Source of the DNA: DASQBT01 sp049578545 | GTDB lineage: Bacteria; Pseudomonadota; Gammaproteobacteria; Burkholderiales; Thiobacillaceae | NCBI GenBank assembly: GCA_049578545.1 | Contig: JBAUMF010000068.1 | Location: 36,036 to 100,035, forward strand | DNA length: 64,000 nucleotides | Reading direction: 5' to 3' | Part shown: positions 28,219 to 36,386 of the stretch, piece after piece | Position numbering within the stretch: position 1 is the stretch's first letter | Layout of the letters: the number at the start of each line of letters is the position of its first letter | Notes under the pieces: model-generated | Databases searched by the model: none | The model's input: the letters and a program-made list of their open reading frames with translations, nothing else | What the model was told of the DNA's origin: nothing | Made by a program: the position numbers and the translations under genes

Positions 28219-28861
28219 AGCTGTCCTTTTCGACCTCGACGGCACCCTGATTGATACTGCCCTCGATTTGGGCCACGCCCTCAACCTGCAGCGATCGCGG
28301 CACGGCCTGGCCCCGCTGGCGGAAGAACTCATTCGCCCGCAGGCTTCGCATGGCGCACGCGGACTGCTGTCGATCGGCTTCGGCCTCGGTCCGGATGATG
28401 CGCAGTTCGGCCCCATGCGCGAAGAATTCCTACAGCTGTACGCAGACAACATCAGCCGGTATTCGCGTCCCTTCGATGGCGTGCTGGATCTGCTGGATAA
28501 GCTGGAAAAACATGACATCGCCTGGGGCGTGGTGACCAACAAGCCTGCGCGCTTTACCGAGCCGCTGCTGTCGATTCTTGACCTGGCCGATCGTGCCGCC
28601 TGCATCGTCAGCGGCGACACCTGTCCCCAGCCCAAACCCCATCCCTGCCCGTTGCTTTATGCGGCTGAAGAAGCCGGACACAAGCCGGAACAGTGCCTGT
28701 ATGTTGGCGATGCAGCCCGCGACATCGAGGCGGCCGTCGCTGCGAACATGCCTGCACTGGTGGCATTATGGGGCTACCTGCATGAAACTGACCAACCCCA
28801 GACCTGGGGAGCCAAAGACATGATCGACACACCCGCCCGGATTCTGGATTACCTCAGTTGA
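28211..28861 (+). CDS. gph: HAD phosphatase of the phosphoglycolate phosphatase / MupP type
   Basis: HAD hydrolase with nucleophile motif VLFDLDGTLIDTALDLGHAL at residues 5-24, motif II Thr in VVTNKPARF near residue 100 and the acidic motif YVGDAARDIEAA near residue 165. Length (216) fits. The start ATG at 28211 overlaps the ubiG stop and has an AGGAAAG ribosome site. The ubiG-adjacent copy in Pseudomonas is MupP, an N-acetylmuramate 6-phosphate phosphatase of cell-wall recycling, so that function is a real alternative to phosphoglycolate. Confidence 0.88.
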   Translation: MIKAVLFDLDGTLIDTALDLGHALNLQRSRHGLAPLAEELIRPQASHGARGLLSIGFGLGPDDAQFGPMREEFLQLYADNISRYSRPFDGVLDLLDKLEKHDIAWGVVTNKPARFTEPLLSILDLADRAACIVSGDTCPQPKPHPCPLLYAAEEAGHKPEQCLYVGDAARDIEAAVAANMPALVALWGYLHETDQPQTWGAKDMIDTPARILDYLS

Positions 28862-28884
28862 TGATGAAAGCAATTTCATTTGAC

Positions 28885-29047
28885 TGGACTGCTTTGTCGG
28901 CGTAGCTGGCTCGCGATGGCAGCAAGCGGCAAGCGCATGCTTGACATAACTCGTGAGGCATCGCGAGGCCGAAGGCCGTGGAGATCCAGTTGATGAACCC
29001 CAGCCTTCAGCAGTCATCGCGGAGAGCAAAGCGATTTGGCAATCCAG
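28885..29047. repeat. Cluster of three degenerate intergenic repeat copies
   Basis: The 222 bases between gph and the SirB2 gene hold no gene. They contain three related stretches ending in a TCCAG-type tail. Copy A (28885-28920) is inverted; its complement begins GCCATCGCGAGCC. Copy B (28955-28989) contains GGCATCGCGAGGCC and ends GATCCAG. Copy C (29012-29047) begins GTCATCGCGGAG and ends CAATCCAG. The pattern resembles the scattered 'GTCATTGCGAG...GCAATCCAG' palindromic repeats of many proteobacteria. Confidence 0.6.
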
Positions 29048-29083
29048 CCAAGTTCACCACTAGTTCGATAGAGCAGACCGGCA

Positions 29084-29464
29084 ATGATCGCCTACAGCCT
29101 ACTCAAACACGCCCACGTCACCACCGTCACCATCACGTTTGTGCTGTTTGTGACGCGCGGAATCTGGATGCTGGTCGAGTCACCCCGGCTGCAGGCCAAA
29201 TGGGTAAGAATCCTGCCGCACGTGAACGACGCCATCCTGCTTGCCAGCGGCATCGGCCTTGCCGTCCTGATGGGCCAGTACCCCTTGGTCAACAGCTGGC
29301 TCACCGCCAAGCTGCTCGCCCTGATCGCCTACATCGTCTTGGGCACCATTGCGCTCAAACGTGGCAAAACCAGATCCATCCGCACCACGGCGTTTCTCAT
29401 GGCGCTGGCGGTCTTCGCCTACCTCATCGGCGTTGCGCTCACCCACAACCCGCTGCCCTGGTAA
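29084..29464 (+). CDS. SirB2 family integral membrane protein
   Basis: A 126-residue protein with four predicted membrane helices (about 8-28, 45-63, 72-89 and 100-120). The opening MIAYSLLKHAHVTTVTITFVLF and the His in KHAH match the SirB2 family, named for an invasion-gene regulator in Salmonella, whose molecular role is unclear. The gene is alone, after the repeat cluster, and is convergent with the next small gene, which ends immediately beside it. Confidence 0.88.
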   Translation: MIAYSLLKHAHVTTVTITFVLFVTRGIWMLVESPRLQAKWVRILPHVNDAILLASGIGLAVLMGQYPLVNSWLTAKLLALIAYIVLGTIALKRGKTRSIRTTAFLMALAVFAYLIGVALTHNPLPW

Positions 29465-29737
29465 TCAACTGGGCTGGGTATTCAACTCTGCCTTCAGGCC
29501 CTCGTTGCCGGGCAAGGCCAGCAACACCTCAACCAGCGAAGCAATCGCCTTGTCTTCGCCGCCCTGGGTTACCTCGACAAATTCCCGCTCCGGCATTGGC
29601 GCGCCTTTGGACATGGGAATCACCGAGGCTCGCCCCTTGCCTACACCTGCGCCGCCATCCGTCACCAGGTAGTAGCTGCGGTAACGCTCAACCCCGTCAG
29701 CCGTTACCCCCCTCAGCTTCAATGTCATGGTTTCCAT
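29465..29737 (-). CDS. Conserved hypothetical protein, 90 residues
   Basis: I do not recognise this protein. It is soluble, with no signal peptide and no cysteines, and contains RYRSYYLVTDGGAGVGKG in the first half and a short helix near the end. The stop adjoins the stop of the SirB2 gene. A ribosome site (AAGAGGTG) stands before the ATG, and the codon usage looks like that of its neighbours, which supports a real gene. Confidence 0.65.
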   Translation of the reverse strand: METMTLKLRGVTADGVERYRSYYLVTDGGAGVGKGRASVIPMSKGAPMPEREFVEVTQGGEDKAIASLVEVLLALPGNEGLKAELNTQPS

Positions 29738-29794
29738 TGAACACCTCTTGAAATTCCGCTTGTCGCTGCCATTCTATGTGCATATTGAACTTCT

Positions 29795-29822
29795 TTGATG
29801 ATCACCCTTCAAAGACTATAAT
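29795..29822 (+). promoter_or_regulatory. Sigma-70 type promoter of ssrA
   Basis: A perfect -10 box TATAAT (29817-29822) stands 16 bases after TTGATG (29795-29800). Transcription would start about 20 bases ahead of the mature 5' end of tmRNA, consistent with a short processed leader. Confidence 0.75.
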
Positions 29823-29848
29823 CAGCAATACGCTGCACAACGATTACC

Positions 29849-30216
29849 GGGGGCGACCTGGCTTCGACGTGGGTTGCAAAGCAACGTAGGGCATACCGAG
29901 GGTCAGACCACCTCGTAAATCCAACTGAAATCGTTTAAACGCAAACGACGAAAACTACGCTCTAGCCGCTTAATTGCGCTAGACCCTGCACCAGCCAGCA
30001 TGCGGGTTGGGTTGGGTAAAACCAGCAGCAGGGTAATATCAGCATGATCGTGTTTGTCCGGGTGGCTTGGGCAAACATTAAATTAAGGCCACTCGCCAAA
30101 GTTCAGCCTGTTCGGCGGGCGTGACCAAGGTTAAAGCAAAAAAACACCGGACTAAGTATGTAGAACTGCCTGTAGAGTACTTGCGGACGCGGGTTCGATT
30201 CCCGCCGCCTCCACCA
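29849..30216 (+). ncRNA. ssrA: Transfer-messenger RNA (tmRNA, one-piece)
   Basis: Rescues stalled ribosomes and tags proteins for proteolysis. The 5' end GGGGGCG pairs with CGCCTCC near the 3' end, followed by A and an encoded CCA (30214-30216). The T-arm reads GGGTTCGATTCCC. The tag frame starts with the resume codon GCA at 29941 and reads ANDENYALAA before TAA at 29971-29973. This tag is typical of betaproteobacteria and is a ClpXP substrate. The length, 368 bases, is normal for a one-piece tmRNA. Confidence 0.97.
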
Positions 30217-30223
30217 AACACAA

Positions 30224-30252
30224 ATGCCACCCATGCGGTGGCATCTTTGTTT
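30224..30252 (+). terminator. Intrinsic terminator of ssrA
   Basis: An 8-bp stem (ATGCCACC with GGTGGCAT) and a 5-base loop, followed by CTTTGTTT. It starts eight bases after the CCA end of tmRNA. Confidence 0.82.
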
Positions 30253-30474
30253 GTGCGCTGGTTGGGAAGAGAACCCGCATAGGGATCGCGAAGCAAGCAA
30301 TGCCTGCGACGGACAGTCAGATACCACCCTCAAAGCTGGTGACTTGAGATTGGGAACGCCTGAAAGGGACCCATGACCCCCTGAGTCGCCCGCGGCGGCT
30401 TCGTTGATATCACCAAGCTGTAGGGAGCTGCCCGCCATCGGTTTGACACCGATGATCCCGCCCCAGGCTTGGCG

Positions 30475-31323
30475 TTATTCCATTTGCTGCAATCGCAGCT
30501 GCCGGGCAGCCTCATCGGCGCGGATGTCATCGATTTCCCGCATGACGCTGTCCACATCAACCGGTTTCCTGCTTTGCTCGAAGCGGCCGGTAAGTCTGAC
30601 CTCGGAATGCAGGGTGCCGTGTTTATAGTGTGACCAGATTTCCTTGCCGTACTCGGTGCCCATAAGCTCCGGGGCAAACTGGGCAAAATACGCCGTCAGG
30701 TTGTTGACGTCGCGTTCCAGCATCGATGCAGCGTGGTTGTTACCGGCGGCATCCACGGCTTGCGGCAGGTCGATGATGACCGGGCCTTCGCTGCCAAGCA
30801 GGATGTTGAATTCGGAGAGGTCGCCATGGACGATGCCGGCAATCAGCATGCGGACGACTTCCATCATCAGGCTGTGGTGGTGTATGCGTGCCTGCTCTGC
30901 GGTGAACTCCAGATCATTGAGCCGGGGAGCGGCGTTGCCCTGATCGTCGGTGACCAGTTCCATCAGCAACACGCCGGCGTGAAAGTTGTAGGGCCTGGGC
31001 ACGCGCACGTGGGCGGCGGCAAGGCGGTACAAGGCATCGACTTCAGCGCTTTGCCAGGCTTCTTCCTGGGCTTGCCGGCCATAGCGCGTGCCCTTGGCCA
31101 TGGCGCGGGCCTGGCGGCTGTTTCTTGTCTTGCGGTTTTCCGTGTAATCAACGGCCTGGCGAAAGCTGCGCTTGTTGGCTTCCTTGTAGACTTTGGCGCA
31201 ACGCGTCTCTTCACCGCAGCGGACGACGAAGACCATGGCTTCCTTGCCGCTCATCAGCTGCCGGATTACGCTGTCAATCAGGCCGTCTTCGATAAGCGGC
31301 TCGAGTCTTTTCGGGGTTTTCAT
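30475..31323 (-). CDS. RIO1-type atypical serine kinase
   Basis: A 282-residue protein kinase-like protein. The RIO catalytic loop HGDLSEFNILL is near residue 165 and the metal-binding loop VIIDLPQAVD near residue 182. A flexible-loop-like Arg/Lys-rich stretch (NRKTRNSRQARAMAKGTRYGR) follows the ATP-site Lys in CAKVYKEANKRSFRQ. All kinase/ATPase residues of the RIO family appear intact. Bacterial members are of uncertain role; a link to ribosome biogenesis is by analogy only. It is a single gene, facing ssrA. Confidence 0.9.
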   Translation of the reverse strand: MKTPKRLEPLIEDGLIDSVIRQLMSGKEAMVFVVRCGEETRCAKVYKEANKRSFRQAVDYTENRKTRNSRQARAMAKGTRYGRQAQEEAWQSAEVDALYRLAAAHVRVPRPYNFHAGVLLMELVTDDQGNAAPRLNDLEFTAEQARIHHHSLMMEVVRMLIAGIVHGDLSEFNILLGSEGPVIIDLPQAVDAAGNNHAASMLERDVNNLTAYFAQFAPELMGTEYGKEIWSHYKHGTLHSEVRLTGRFEQSRKPVDVDSVMREIDDIRADEAARQLRLQQME

Positions 31324-31386
31324 GGGAGCGCCTGTGCGCGGGTTCAGTAAGGTGACTGGGCGCGCTGCTCAGCGCTTGTGCGGATT

Positions 31387-32214
31387 TTACTCCTCTGCCA
31401 CCGTCTCTGCACCCACGATTTCCCTCACTTTGCCCGGTTTGGTGCGCAGCAGCTCCGCGATGGCAATGTAGTCATCCGGCAGTGCGGCGTCATCCCAGCC
31501 CCTGGCGGAATGCCGCGCCAGATTGACGGCCAGCATGATGTTGCGGACTCGACTTGTCCTGGCCTGTGATGAATCCAGAAGGTCCTTCAATAGCCTGGGC
31601 AATTGCCATTCGGCAATCAGCGCACGTTGCAAGTCCGCGCCCACAAACCCTAGTATCTCGTTCTGCAAATCCTTGCTGCGCAGAGTCTTGTCGGCATCCT
31701 GCTGCCTGCGGATTTCCAGCATCGCTTCGGTATTGAAGCACCACATCAGCATTTCGGTAACATGGGCGAGGAGCGTGGAGACGAACACTTCCTCGGCATG
31801 CAGGTCATGCAGGCGCAAGGCCCAGTCATAGGCCCAGTGCGCTGCCCGCTGGGCCCGACGTACGGTGTGCAGCAGATGCACCAGCGCGTCGAGATGGTCA
31901 TGCAGCATGTCTTCGGCAATCGGCATTGCCGGAATTTCGTGGTAGAACGTATCGAAGCCCATCATGAGGATGGCCTGTTCGATCTGCACGACTTCCTGCA
32001 TCTGGCTGCGGCGCTTGTGCGTTTGCAGATAGCGCAGCAGCTTGACCGTCATGAGCGGGTCGTCGGCCACGATCCGGGTGGCATTGCGCGCATTCAGCTG
32101 ATCTTCATCGGTGCGCAGGCGTTTCAGTTCACGCGCGGTATGCCTGAGCACGGGAATTTCAGCATGATCCAAAAAAGCGATCCAGCCCGCCATGGTTTTC
32201 GGTTGCTGCGACAT
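31387..32214 (-). CDS. HDOD domain protein
   Basis: A 275-residue protein with the HD-related output domain seen in signalling proteins. The motif ARNATRIVADDPLMTVKLLRYLQ (about residues 42-65) and the segment EQAILMMGFDTFYHEI are characteristic. No EAL, receiver or other partner domain is attached. The HD metal residues are not preserved as in true HD phosphohydrolases. It lies between the RIO kinase and queD genes on the same strand; no partner is evident. Confidence 0.85.
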   Translation of the reverse strand: MSQQPKTMAGWIAFLDHAEIPVLRHTARELKRLRTDEDQLNARNATRIVADDPLMTVKLLRYLQTHKRRSQMQEVVQIEQAILMMGFDTFYHEIPAMPIAEDMLHDHLDALVHLLHTVRRAQRAAHWAYDWALRLHDLHAEEVFVSTLLAHVTEMLMWCFNTEAMLEIRRQQDADKTLRSKDLQNEILGFVGADLQRALIAEWQLPRLLKDLLDSSQARTSRVRNIMLAVNLARHSARGWDDAALPDDYIAIAELLRTKPGKVREIVGAETVAEE

Positions 32215-32261
32215 TCAGACTCCTGCAGGTACATCATCCCTGCGCCGTTCACCCATACAAC

Positions 32262-32618
32262 CTAATCCCCTGAATACACACAGCCCGACTGGTGGGTTTC
32301 CTGGATGACAATCTTGCTCAGGCCTGGCAGGCCCGCTTTGAGTTGTTGCCAGATCCATTGCGCCAGTCGCTCGCTGGTTGGATTTTCCAGCCCGGGAATC
32401 TCGTTCAGGTAGCGATGGTCGAGCCTGGCCTTGATCGGCGCGAAAGCCGTATCGAGATCGGCAAAATCCATCACCCACCCTGTATCTGGATGAATCGGCC
32501 CGTTAACGAAAATTTCCAGTCGGAAAGAGTGTCCGTGCAGATTGGCGCAGGGGTGGCTGGCTGGCAGGTTAGGCAGGCGGCGTGCCGCCTCGATGTGGTA
32601 AACGTTGAAAACTTCCAT
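32262..32618 (-). CDS. queD: 6-carboxy-5,6,7,8-tetrahydropterin synthase QueD
   Basis: T-fold enzyme of queuosine precursor (preQ0) synthesis. The 118 residues include the zinc His in YHIEAARRL, the catalytic Cys in HPCANLHGHSFRLEI with two further zinc His, and the C-terminal catalytic Glu in VIQETHQSGCVYSG. It shares one base with the end of the zinc-ribbon gene upstream, so the two are probably co-translated. Other queuosine genes are not in the window. Confidence 0.94.
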   Translation of the reverse strand: MEVFNVYHIEAARRLPNLPASHPCANLHGHSFRLEIFVNGPIHPDTGWVMDFADLDTAFAPIKARLDHRYLNEIPGLENPTSERLAQWIWQQLKAGLPGLSKIVIQETHQSGCVYSGD

Positions 32619-32980
32619 CAGTCCTTACCGAAGAGCTTATCCAGCGCGTCGCGGGCACCCGATGACGGGCTTGAAGTCGGGGTTGATCGGCCAAACAGGG
32701 CAGCGAGCTCAGCCTTGGCCTTGTTTGCGCCGGATGAATCCGCAGGCGCGTAGGCCATCGGGTTGGGCTTGAAATAACCGCAGAAATTCGCCCGGTCCTT
32801 GTCCTTGACCTCATCGGCGATGGGTTCACGGCATTGCTTTGCCACCTTGGGATCGTAGAACTCGCAGAATTTGCATACATACAATTGAGCGTGGCACGCG
32901 GGACATTCATCCCGCCGTTCAATCGGCGGGGTCAACTCGGCAAGTGAGGCGCCGCAGCGCCAGCAATGCAATACGTCCAT
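32618..32980 (-). CDS. Zinc-ribbon conserved hypothetical protein
   Basis: A 120-residue protein with eight cysteines in the first 67 positions, arranged as three CxxC knuckles (6/9, 26/29, 36/39) plus Cys50 and Cys67. This would fit two metal sites. The second half is low-complexity (Ser/Ala rich) and ends in a helix LDKLFGKD. It overlaps the queD start by one base. I know no function. Similar small Cys-rich proteins are found beside queD in betaproteobacteria, but that is from memory of general context only. Confidence 0.75.
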   Translation of the reverse strand: MDVLHCWRCGASLAELTPPIERRDECPACHAQLYVCKFCEFYDPKVAKQCREPIADEVKDKDRANFCGYFKPNPMAYAPADSSGANKAKAELAALFGRSTPTSSPSSGARDALDKLFGKD

Positions 32981-33003
32981 AACGCTATGTTAACCTCATC
33001 TGC

Positions 33004-33669
33004 ATGGAGGATTCTCTTTACAAACAACTCGATATCGGCCAATGGGCATGGGAATTCCTGCGTCGCAATCCTGAGTATCGTACGGACTATCAGGAATTTA
33101 TCGTTACTTGGCAGGCCTTGGAAGCAGAATATGGCACCCCGCCCGGGCGCGATTTCTTCCGCTGGAAGCAGGATCCGCGCGCGTCCCGCCCCGCGTGGGA
33201 TCCAAGCCTGAGTACCGGGGCCGCGTGCGTCACCGATGACGAAGACCGGCAGTTGATTGAATGCTGGATGGGTACGAAATGGGGCTTCTACCAGTTTCCC
33301 CCGGACCCGTCCTTGACTGCACTGGAACTGACAACGCCCATCAACTGGCGTCCGCCGCCTGCGTTCGATCTGCGCAGCGAAGATGACTCGCCCAGCCGAC
33401 GCAGGCTGAGTTTCGATCTTGCACTCCCCTTGTCCGCGCAACTGGAAGCGGCCAAACACTGGCTGCTTGGCGAACAGATCAAGCTGCGACGGCAGGGCCT
33501 GCCCCTGCCCTGGACCCTGAAAAACCAGTGCGATCATTGGCGGCAATTGATCGATGTGCTGGATAAGGGTGATTCATCCCACAGCTTGTGGAATGTGGCT
33601 ATCCACATGATTCGGCTGGGATACCGGAAAATCCTGCATCTGCGGCGGGACAAGAACTTAGAACCATAG
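33004..33669 (+). CDS. Conserved protein with DUF6499-like N-terminal domain
   Basis: A 221-residue soluble protein. The first 45 residues (IGQWAWEFLRRNPEYRTDYQEF) match the small 'transcriptional regulator-like' domain also found in proteins of conjugative elements. The C-terminal part (about 130-221) has helices rich in Arg/Lys, including IRLGYRKILHLRRDKNLEP. DNA binding is possible but not shown. It is divergent from the zinc-ribbon gene with only 23 bases between starts, and precedes the AIM24 gene. Confidence 0.72.
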   Translation: MEDSLYKQLDIGQWAWEFLRRNPEYRTDYQEFIVTWQALEAEYGTPPGRDFFRWKQDPRASRPAWDPSLSTGAACVTDDEDRQLIECWMGTKWGFYQFPPDPSLTALELTTPINWRPPPAFDLRSEDDSPSRRRLSFDLALPLSAQLEAAKHWLLGEQIKLRRQGLPLPWTLKNQCDHWRQLIDVLDKGDSSHSLWNVAIHMIRLGYRKILHLRRDKNLEP

Positions 33670-33720
33670 CTGATGGTTACAATCTCAATTATTGAACGCA
33701 ACAAGAACAAAGGCATGCTT

Positions 33721-34512
33721 ATGGATGTAGTGGATTACGAAATCTTTGGTGAAAACATGCAGTACGTCGAGGTTGAGCTGGATCCGGGCGAAGCAGCCAT
33801 TGGTGAGGCGGGTGCCATGATGTATATGGATCCGGACATTTCCATGGACACGATCTTCGGCGATGGGTCCCAGCAGCAAAACAGCCTGCTCGGGAAGCTG
33901 ATGGGCGCAGGCAAGCGCCTGCTGACCGGCGAATCACTTTTTACCACGGTGTTTCAGAACCATGGCAGCGGCAAGCGGCGCGTGGCCTTTGCCGCCCCCT
34001 ACCCCGGCCGCATTGTGCCCATGGACCTGAGGGAACTGGGTGGTACGTTGATCTGCCAGAAGGATGCCTTTCTCTGCGCGGCAAAAGGCGTAAGCCTGGG
34101 TATCGCCTTTCAGCGCAAACTGGGCGTGGGTCTGTTTGGTGGAGAAGGCTTCATCATGGAAAGGCTGGACGGTGACGGTCTGGCGTTTATTCATGCTGGC
34201 GGCATGCTGATGGAACGCAGCCTTGCACCCGGTGAAACCCTGCGGGTGGACACGGGCTGCATCGCTGCCCTGGCACCCAGCGTCAATTACGACATCCAAT
34301 ACATAGGCAAACTCAAGAGCGCACTATTTGGCGGCGAAGGGCTGTTCTTTGCCACGTTGACCGGCCCGGGTCGGGTGTGGCTGCAATCCCTGCCGTTCTC
34401 GCGCCTGGCCGGCCGGATCTGGATGGCGGCACCTCAGGCTGGCGGCCGGCAGGTCGGCGAAGGTTCAGTGCTTGGCGGATTTGGCAGGTTGCTGGATGGC
34501 GACAATGATTGA
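33721..34512 (+). CDS. AIM24 / TIGR00266 family protein
   Basis: A beta-rich protein related to mitochondrial AIM24 and tryptophan RNA-binding attenuator-like folds; its biochemical role is unknown. Signatures include VELDPGEAAIGEAGAMMYMDPDI near residue 20, repeated GLFGGEGF/ALFGGEGLF motifs, and FIHAGGMLMERSLAPGE. I start at ATG 33721, seven bases after AAAGG; in-frame ATGs at 33673 and 33715 are less well placed. The full length is 263 residues. It ends about 40 bases before the likely start of the ABC exporter fusion protein. Confidence 0.88.
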   Translation: MDVVDYEIFGENMQYVEVELDPGEAAIGEAGAMMYMDPDISMDTIFGDGSQQQNSLLGKLMGAGKRLLTGESLFTTVFQNHGSGKRRVAFAAPYPGRIVPMDLRELGGTLICQKDAFLCAAKGVSLGIAFQRKLGVGLFGGEGFIMERLDGDGLAFIHAGGMLMERSLAPGETLRVDTGCIAALAPSVNYDIQYIGKLKSALFGGEGLFFATLTGPGRVWLQSLPFSRLAGRIWMAAPQAGGRQVGEGSVLGGFGRLLDGDND

Positions 34513-34554
34513 ACCGAATATGACCGCAGGAATCAACTTTGATGGGAGCCGATC

Positions 34555-35709
34555 ATCACACGTTCAACCCTGATTAAGACCGCAACTTTTCTCCTGATCA
34601 TCGGTCTGGCCGGCTATGGCATCTGGTATGCCACCCGGCCTAAACCCATAGCCATTGGAGTCGCACAGGTGGATGAAGGCCTGGTGGAGGACACCGTCGC
34701 CAACACCCGCGCCGGTACGATTAAAGCCTGCAGGCGGGCCAACCTGGCTCCTGCATCGGGTGGACAGATCGTCAAGCTTTGGATCAAGGAGGGTGAGCGC
34801 GTGAAGAAGGGCCAGCGCTTGCTGGAACTGTGGAATAACGATCTGGCCGCGCAGACTAATCTGGCACGCAGACAAGTGGCCACTGCCCGGGAGCAGCGGA
34901 AGCAGGCGTGCATTGTGGCAGCCAACGCAAAATCGGATGCAGATCGCGCCCGGCAATTGGCGGCCAAAGGGTTTGTCAGCCAACAGAGCGTGGACAATGC
35001 GGAATCCCAGGCCCGCTCAAGCCAGGCGACCTGCGATGCAGCCACTGCAATGATCAAGCAGGCCGAAGCCCAGATCACGGTCGCCCAGGCCGGCGTGGCC
35101 CGCACGGAGCTGTATGCGCCCTTTGCCGGCGTGGTCGCCCGCGTGACCGGCGAGTTGGGTGAGTTCACGACCCCTTCGCCACCGGGTATTCCGACACCAC
35201 CTGCAGTCGATCTGATCGATGATTCCTGCCTGTATGTTTCCACGCCCATGGATGAAATCGATGCGCCGAAAATCCAGGTCGGCATGCCGGCACGCATCAC
35301 GCTGGATGCCTTGCCGGGAAAGGTTTTCAAGGGCAGGGTGCGTCGCATTGCACCGTATGTGCTCGAAGTGGAGAAGCAGGCACGCACCGTTGATGTGGAG
35401 TCTGACTTCATTGACGAGAACCCGAATATCAAACGTCTGCTTGCCGGTTTCAGCGCGGACGCCGAAGTGATCATCGATCATCGCGATCCTGTGCTGCGCA
35501 TACCGACCCAGTCACTCATCGAGGGCAAGCGGGTATGGGTCGTGGGTCCGGACAACAAGCTGGTTGACCGGACTGTCAAGACCGGTTTGTCCAACTGGGC
35601 CTATACCGAGATCAGCGATGGGCTGAAGAAGGGTGACCGGGTGGTAACTACCCTGGATCGGGAAGGTCTTAAAGCGGGGGCCGCGGTTACGATCGAGCCG
35701 GCCAAATGA
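34555..35709 (+). CDS. Membrane-fusion (periplasmic adaptor) protein of a MacB-type ABC exporter; start codon non-standard
   Basis: HlyD/MacA-like adaptor with an N-terminal membrane anchor, a lipoyl half (SGGQIVKLWIKEGERVKKGQRLLEL), a long coiled coil (about residues 100-170) and the second lipoyl and beta-barrel parts (TELYAPFAGVVARVTGELGEF). The first in-frame ATG (34669) would remove the anchor. Upstream the frame is open to 34543, with no ATG, GTG or TTG. A GGGAG site lies six bases before ATC at 34555, which I take as the tentative start (TRSTLIKTATFLLIIGLAGYG follows). Its stop overlaps the ATPase start. Confidence 0.82.
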   Translation: MTRSTLIKTATFLLIIGLAGYGIWYATRPKPIAIGVAQVDEGLVEDTVANTRAGTIKACRRANLAPASGGQIVKLWIKEGERVKKGQRLLELWNNDLAAQTNLARRQVATAREQRKQACIVAANAKSDADRARQLAAKGFVSQQSVDNAESQARSSQATCDAATAMIKQAEAQITVAQAGVARTELYAPFAGVVARVTGELGEFTTPSPPGIPTPPAVDLIDDSCLYVSTPMDEIDAPKIQVGMPARITLDALPGKVFKGRVRRIAPYVLEVEKQARTVDVESDFIDENPNIKRLLAGFSADAEVIIDHRDPVLRIPTQSLIEGKRVWVVGPDNKLVDRTVKTGLSNWAYTEISDGLKKGDRVVTTLDREGLKAGAAVTIEPAK

Positions 35710-36380
35710 TCCGGCTGAGCGAGATTCAACGCATCTTCCATATGGGCGACCAGGAAGTGCGTGCACTCGATGGCATCAGTCTGGACATCGCTGCGGGGGA
35801 ATATGTCTCGATCCAGGGCTCGTCCGGTTCGGGCAAATCCACCCTGCTCAATGTCATCGGCCTGCTGGACCATCCGGACAGCGGACGCTATGAACTTGAG
35901 GGTCGCGATGTAACCAATCTGACCGAACAGGAACGGGCGCAGGTTCGACAGAAGAAGGTCGGCTTCGTGTTCCAGTCATTCCACCTCGTACCCCGCCTTA
36001 CTGCGCGTGAGAACATTGAACTGCCGCTGATGCTGGCAGGGGTCACCCCCACAGAGCGGCACAGTCGTGTAGCAGAGGTACTGGAAGACTATGGGCTGCT
36101 TGACCGGGCCAGCCATCGCCCGGCAGAGCTTTCCGGCGGCCAGCGCCAGCGCGTCGCCATTGCCCGCGCCACGGTGATGGATCCGGCCGTGCTGCTGGCT
36201 GACGAACCCACAGGCAACCTCGACCACACAACCGGCCGCGAGGTCATTGCCCTGCTGGAAAAACTCAACGGCATGGGCACCCTGCTCATCCTGGTGACCC
36301 ATGACCCTGAACTGGGTGAACGCGCACGGCGCAAGATCCACATGCGCGATGGCCACATCATAGGTGATGAACATTCCTGA
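35706..36380 (+). CDS. ABC transporter ATP-binding protein, MacB/LolD type
   Basis: A 224-residue ATPase with Walker A GSSGSGKSTLLN (about residue 38), Q-loop VFQSFHLVPRLT, signature LSGGQRQRVAIARA (about 141) and Walker B LLADEPTGNLD (about 162). The sequence pattern is that of MacB/LolD exporters. It is coupled by a four-base overlap to the adaptor and lies six bases before the first permease. With the two permeases it forms an adaptor-dependent export or lipoprotein-extraction system whose substrate is unknown. Confidence 0.95.
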   Translation: MIRLSEIQRIFHMGDQEVRALDGISLDIAAGEYVSIQGSSGSGKSTLLNVIGLLDHPDSGRYELEGRDVTNLTEQERAQVRQKKVGFVFQSFHLVPRLTARENIELPLMLAGVTPTERHSRVAEVLEDYGLLDRASHRPAELSGGQRQRVAIARATVMDPAVLLADEPTGNLDHTTGREVIALLEKLNGMGTLLILVTHDPELGERARRKIHMRDGHIIGDEHS

Positions 36381-36386
36381 CAGCAC

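Noticed and set aside
30103..30438. Minus-strand frame of 111 codons downstream of the RIO kinase gene, across the end of ssrA
   Set aside because: It runs through the ssrA T-arm and terminator, and has no ribosome site or recognisable domain. The region 30253-30474 shows nothing else that I can support.
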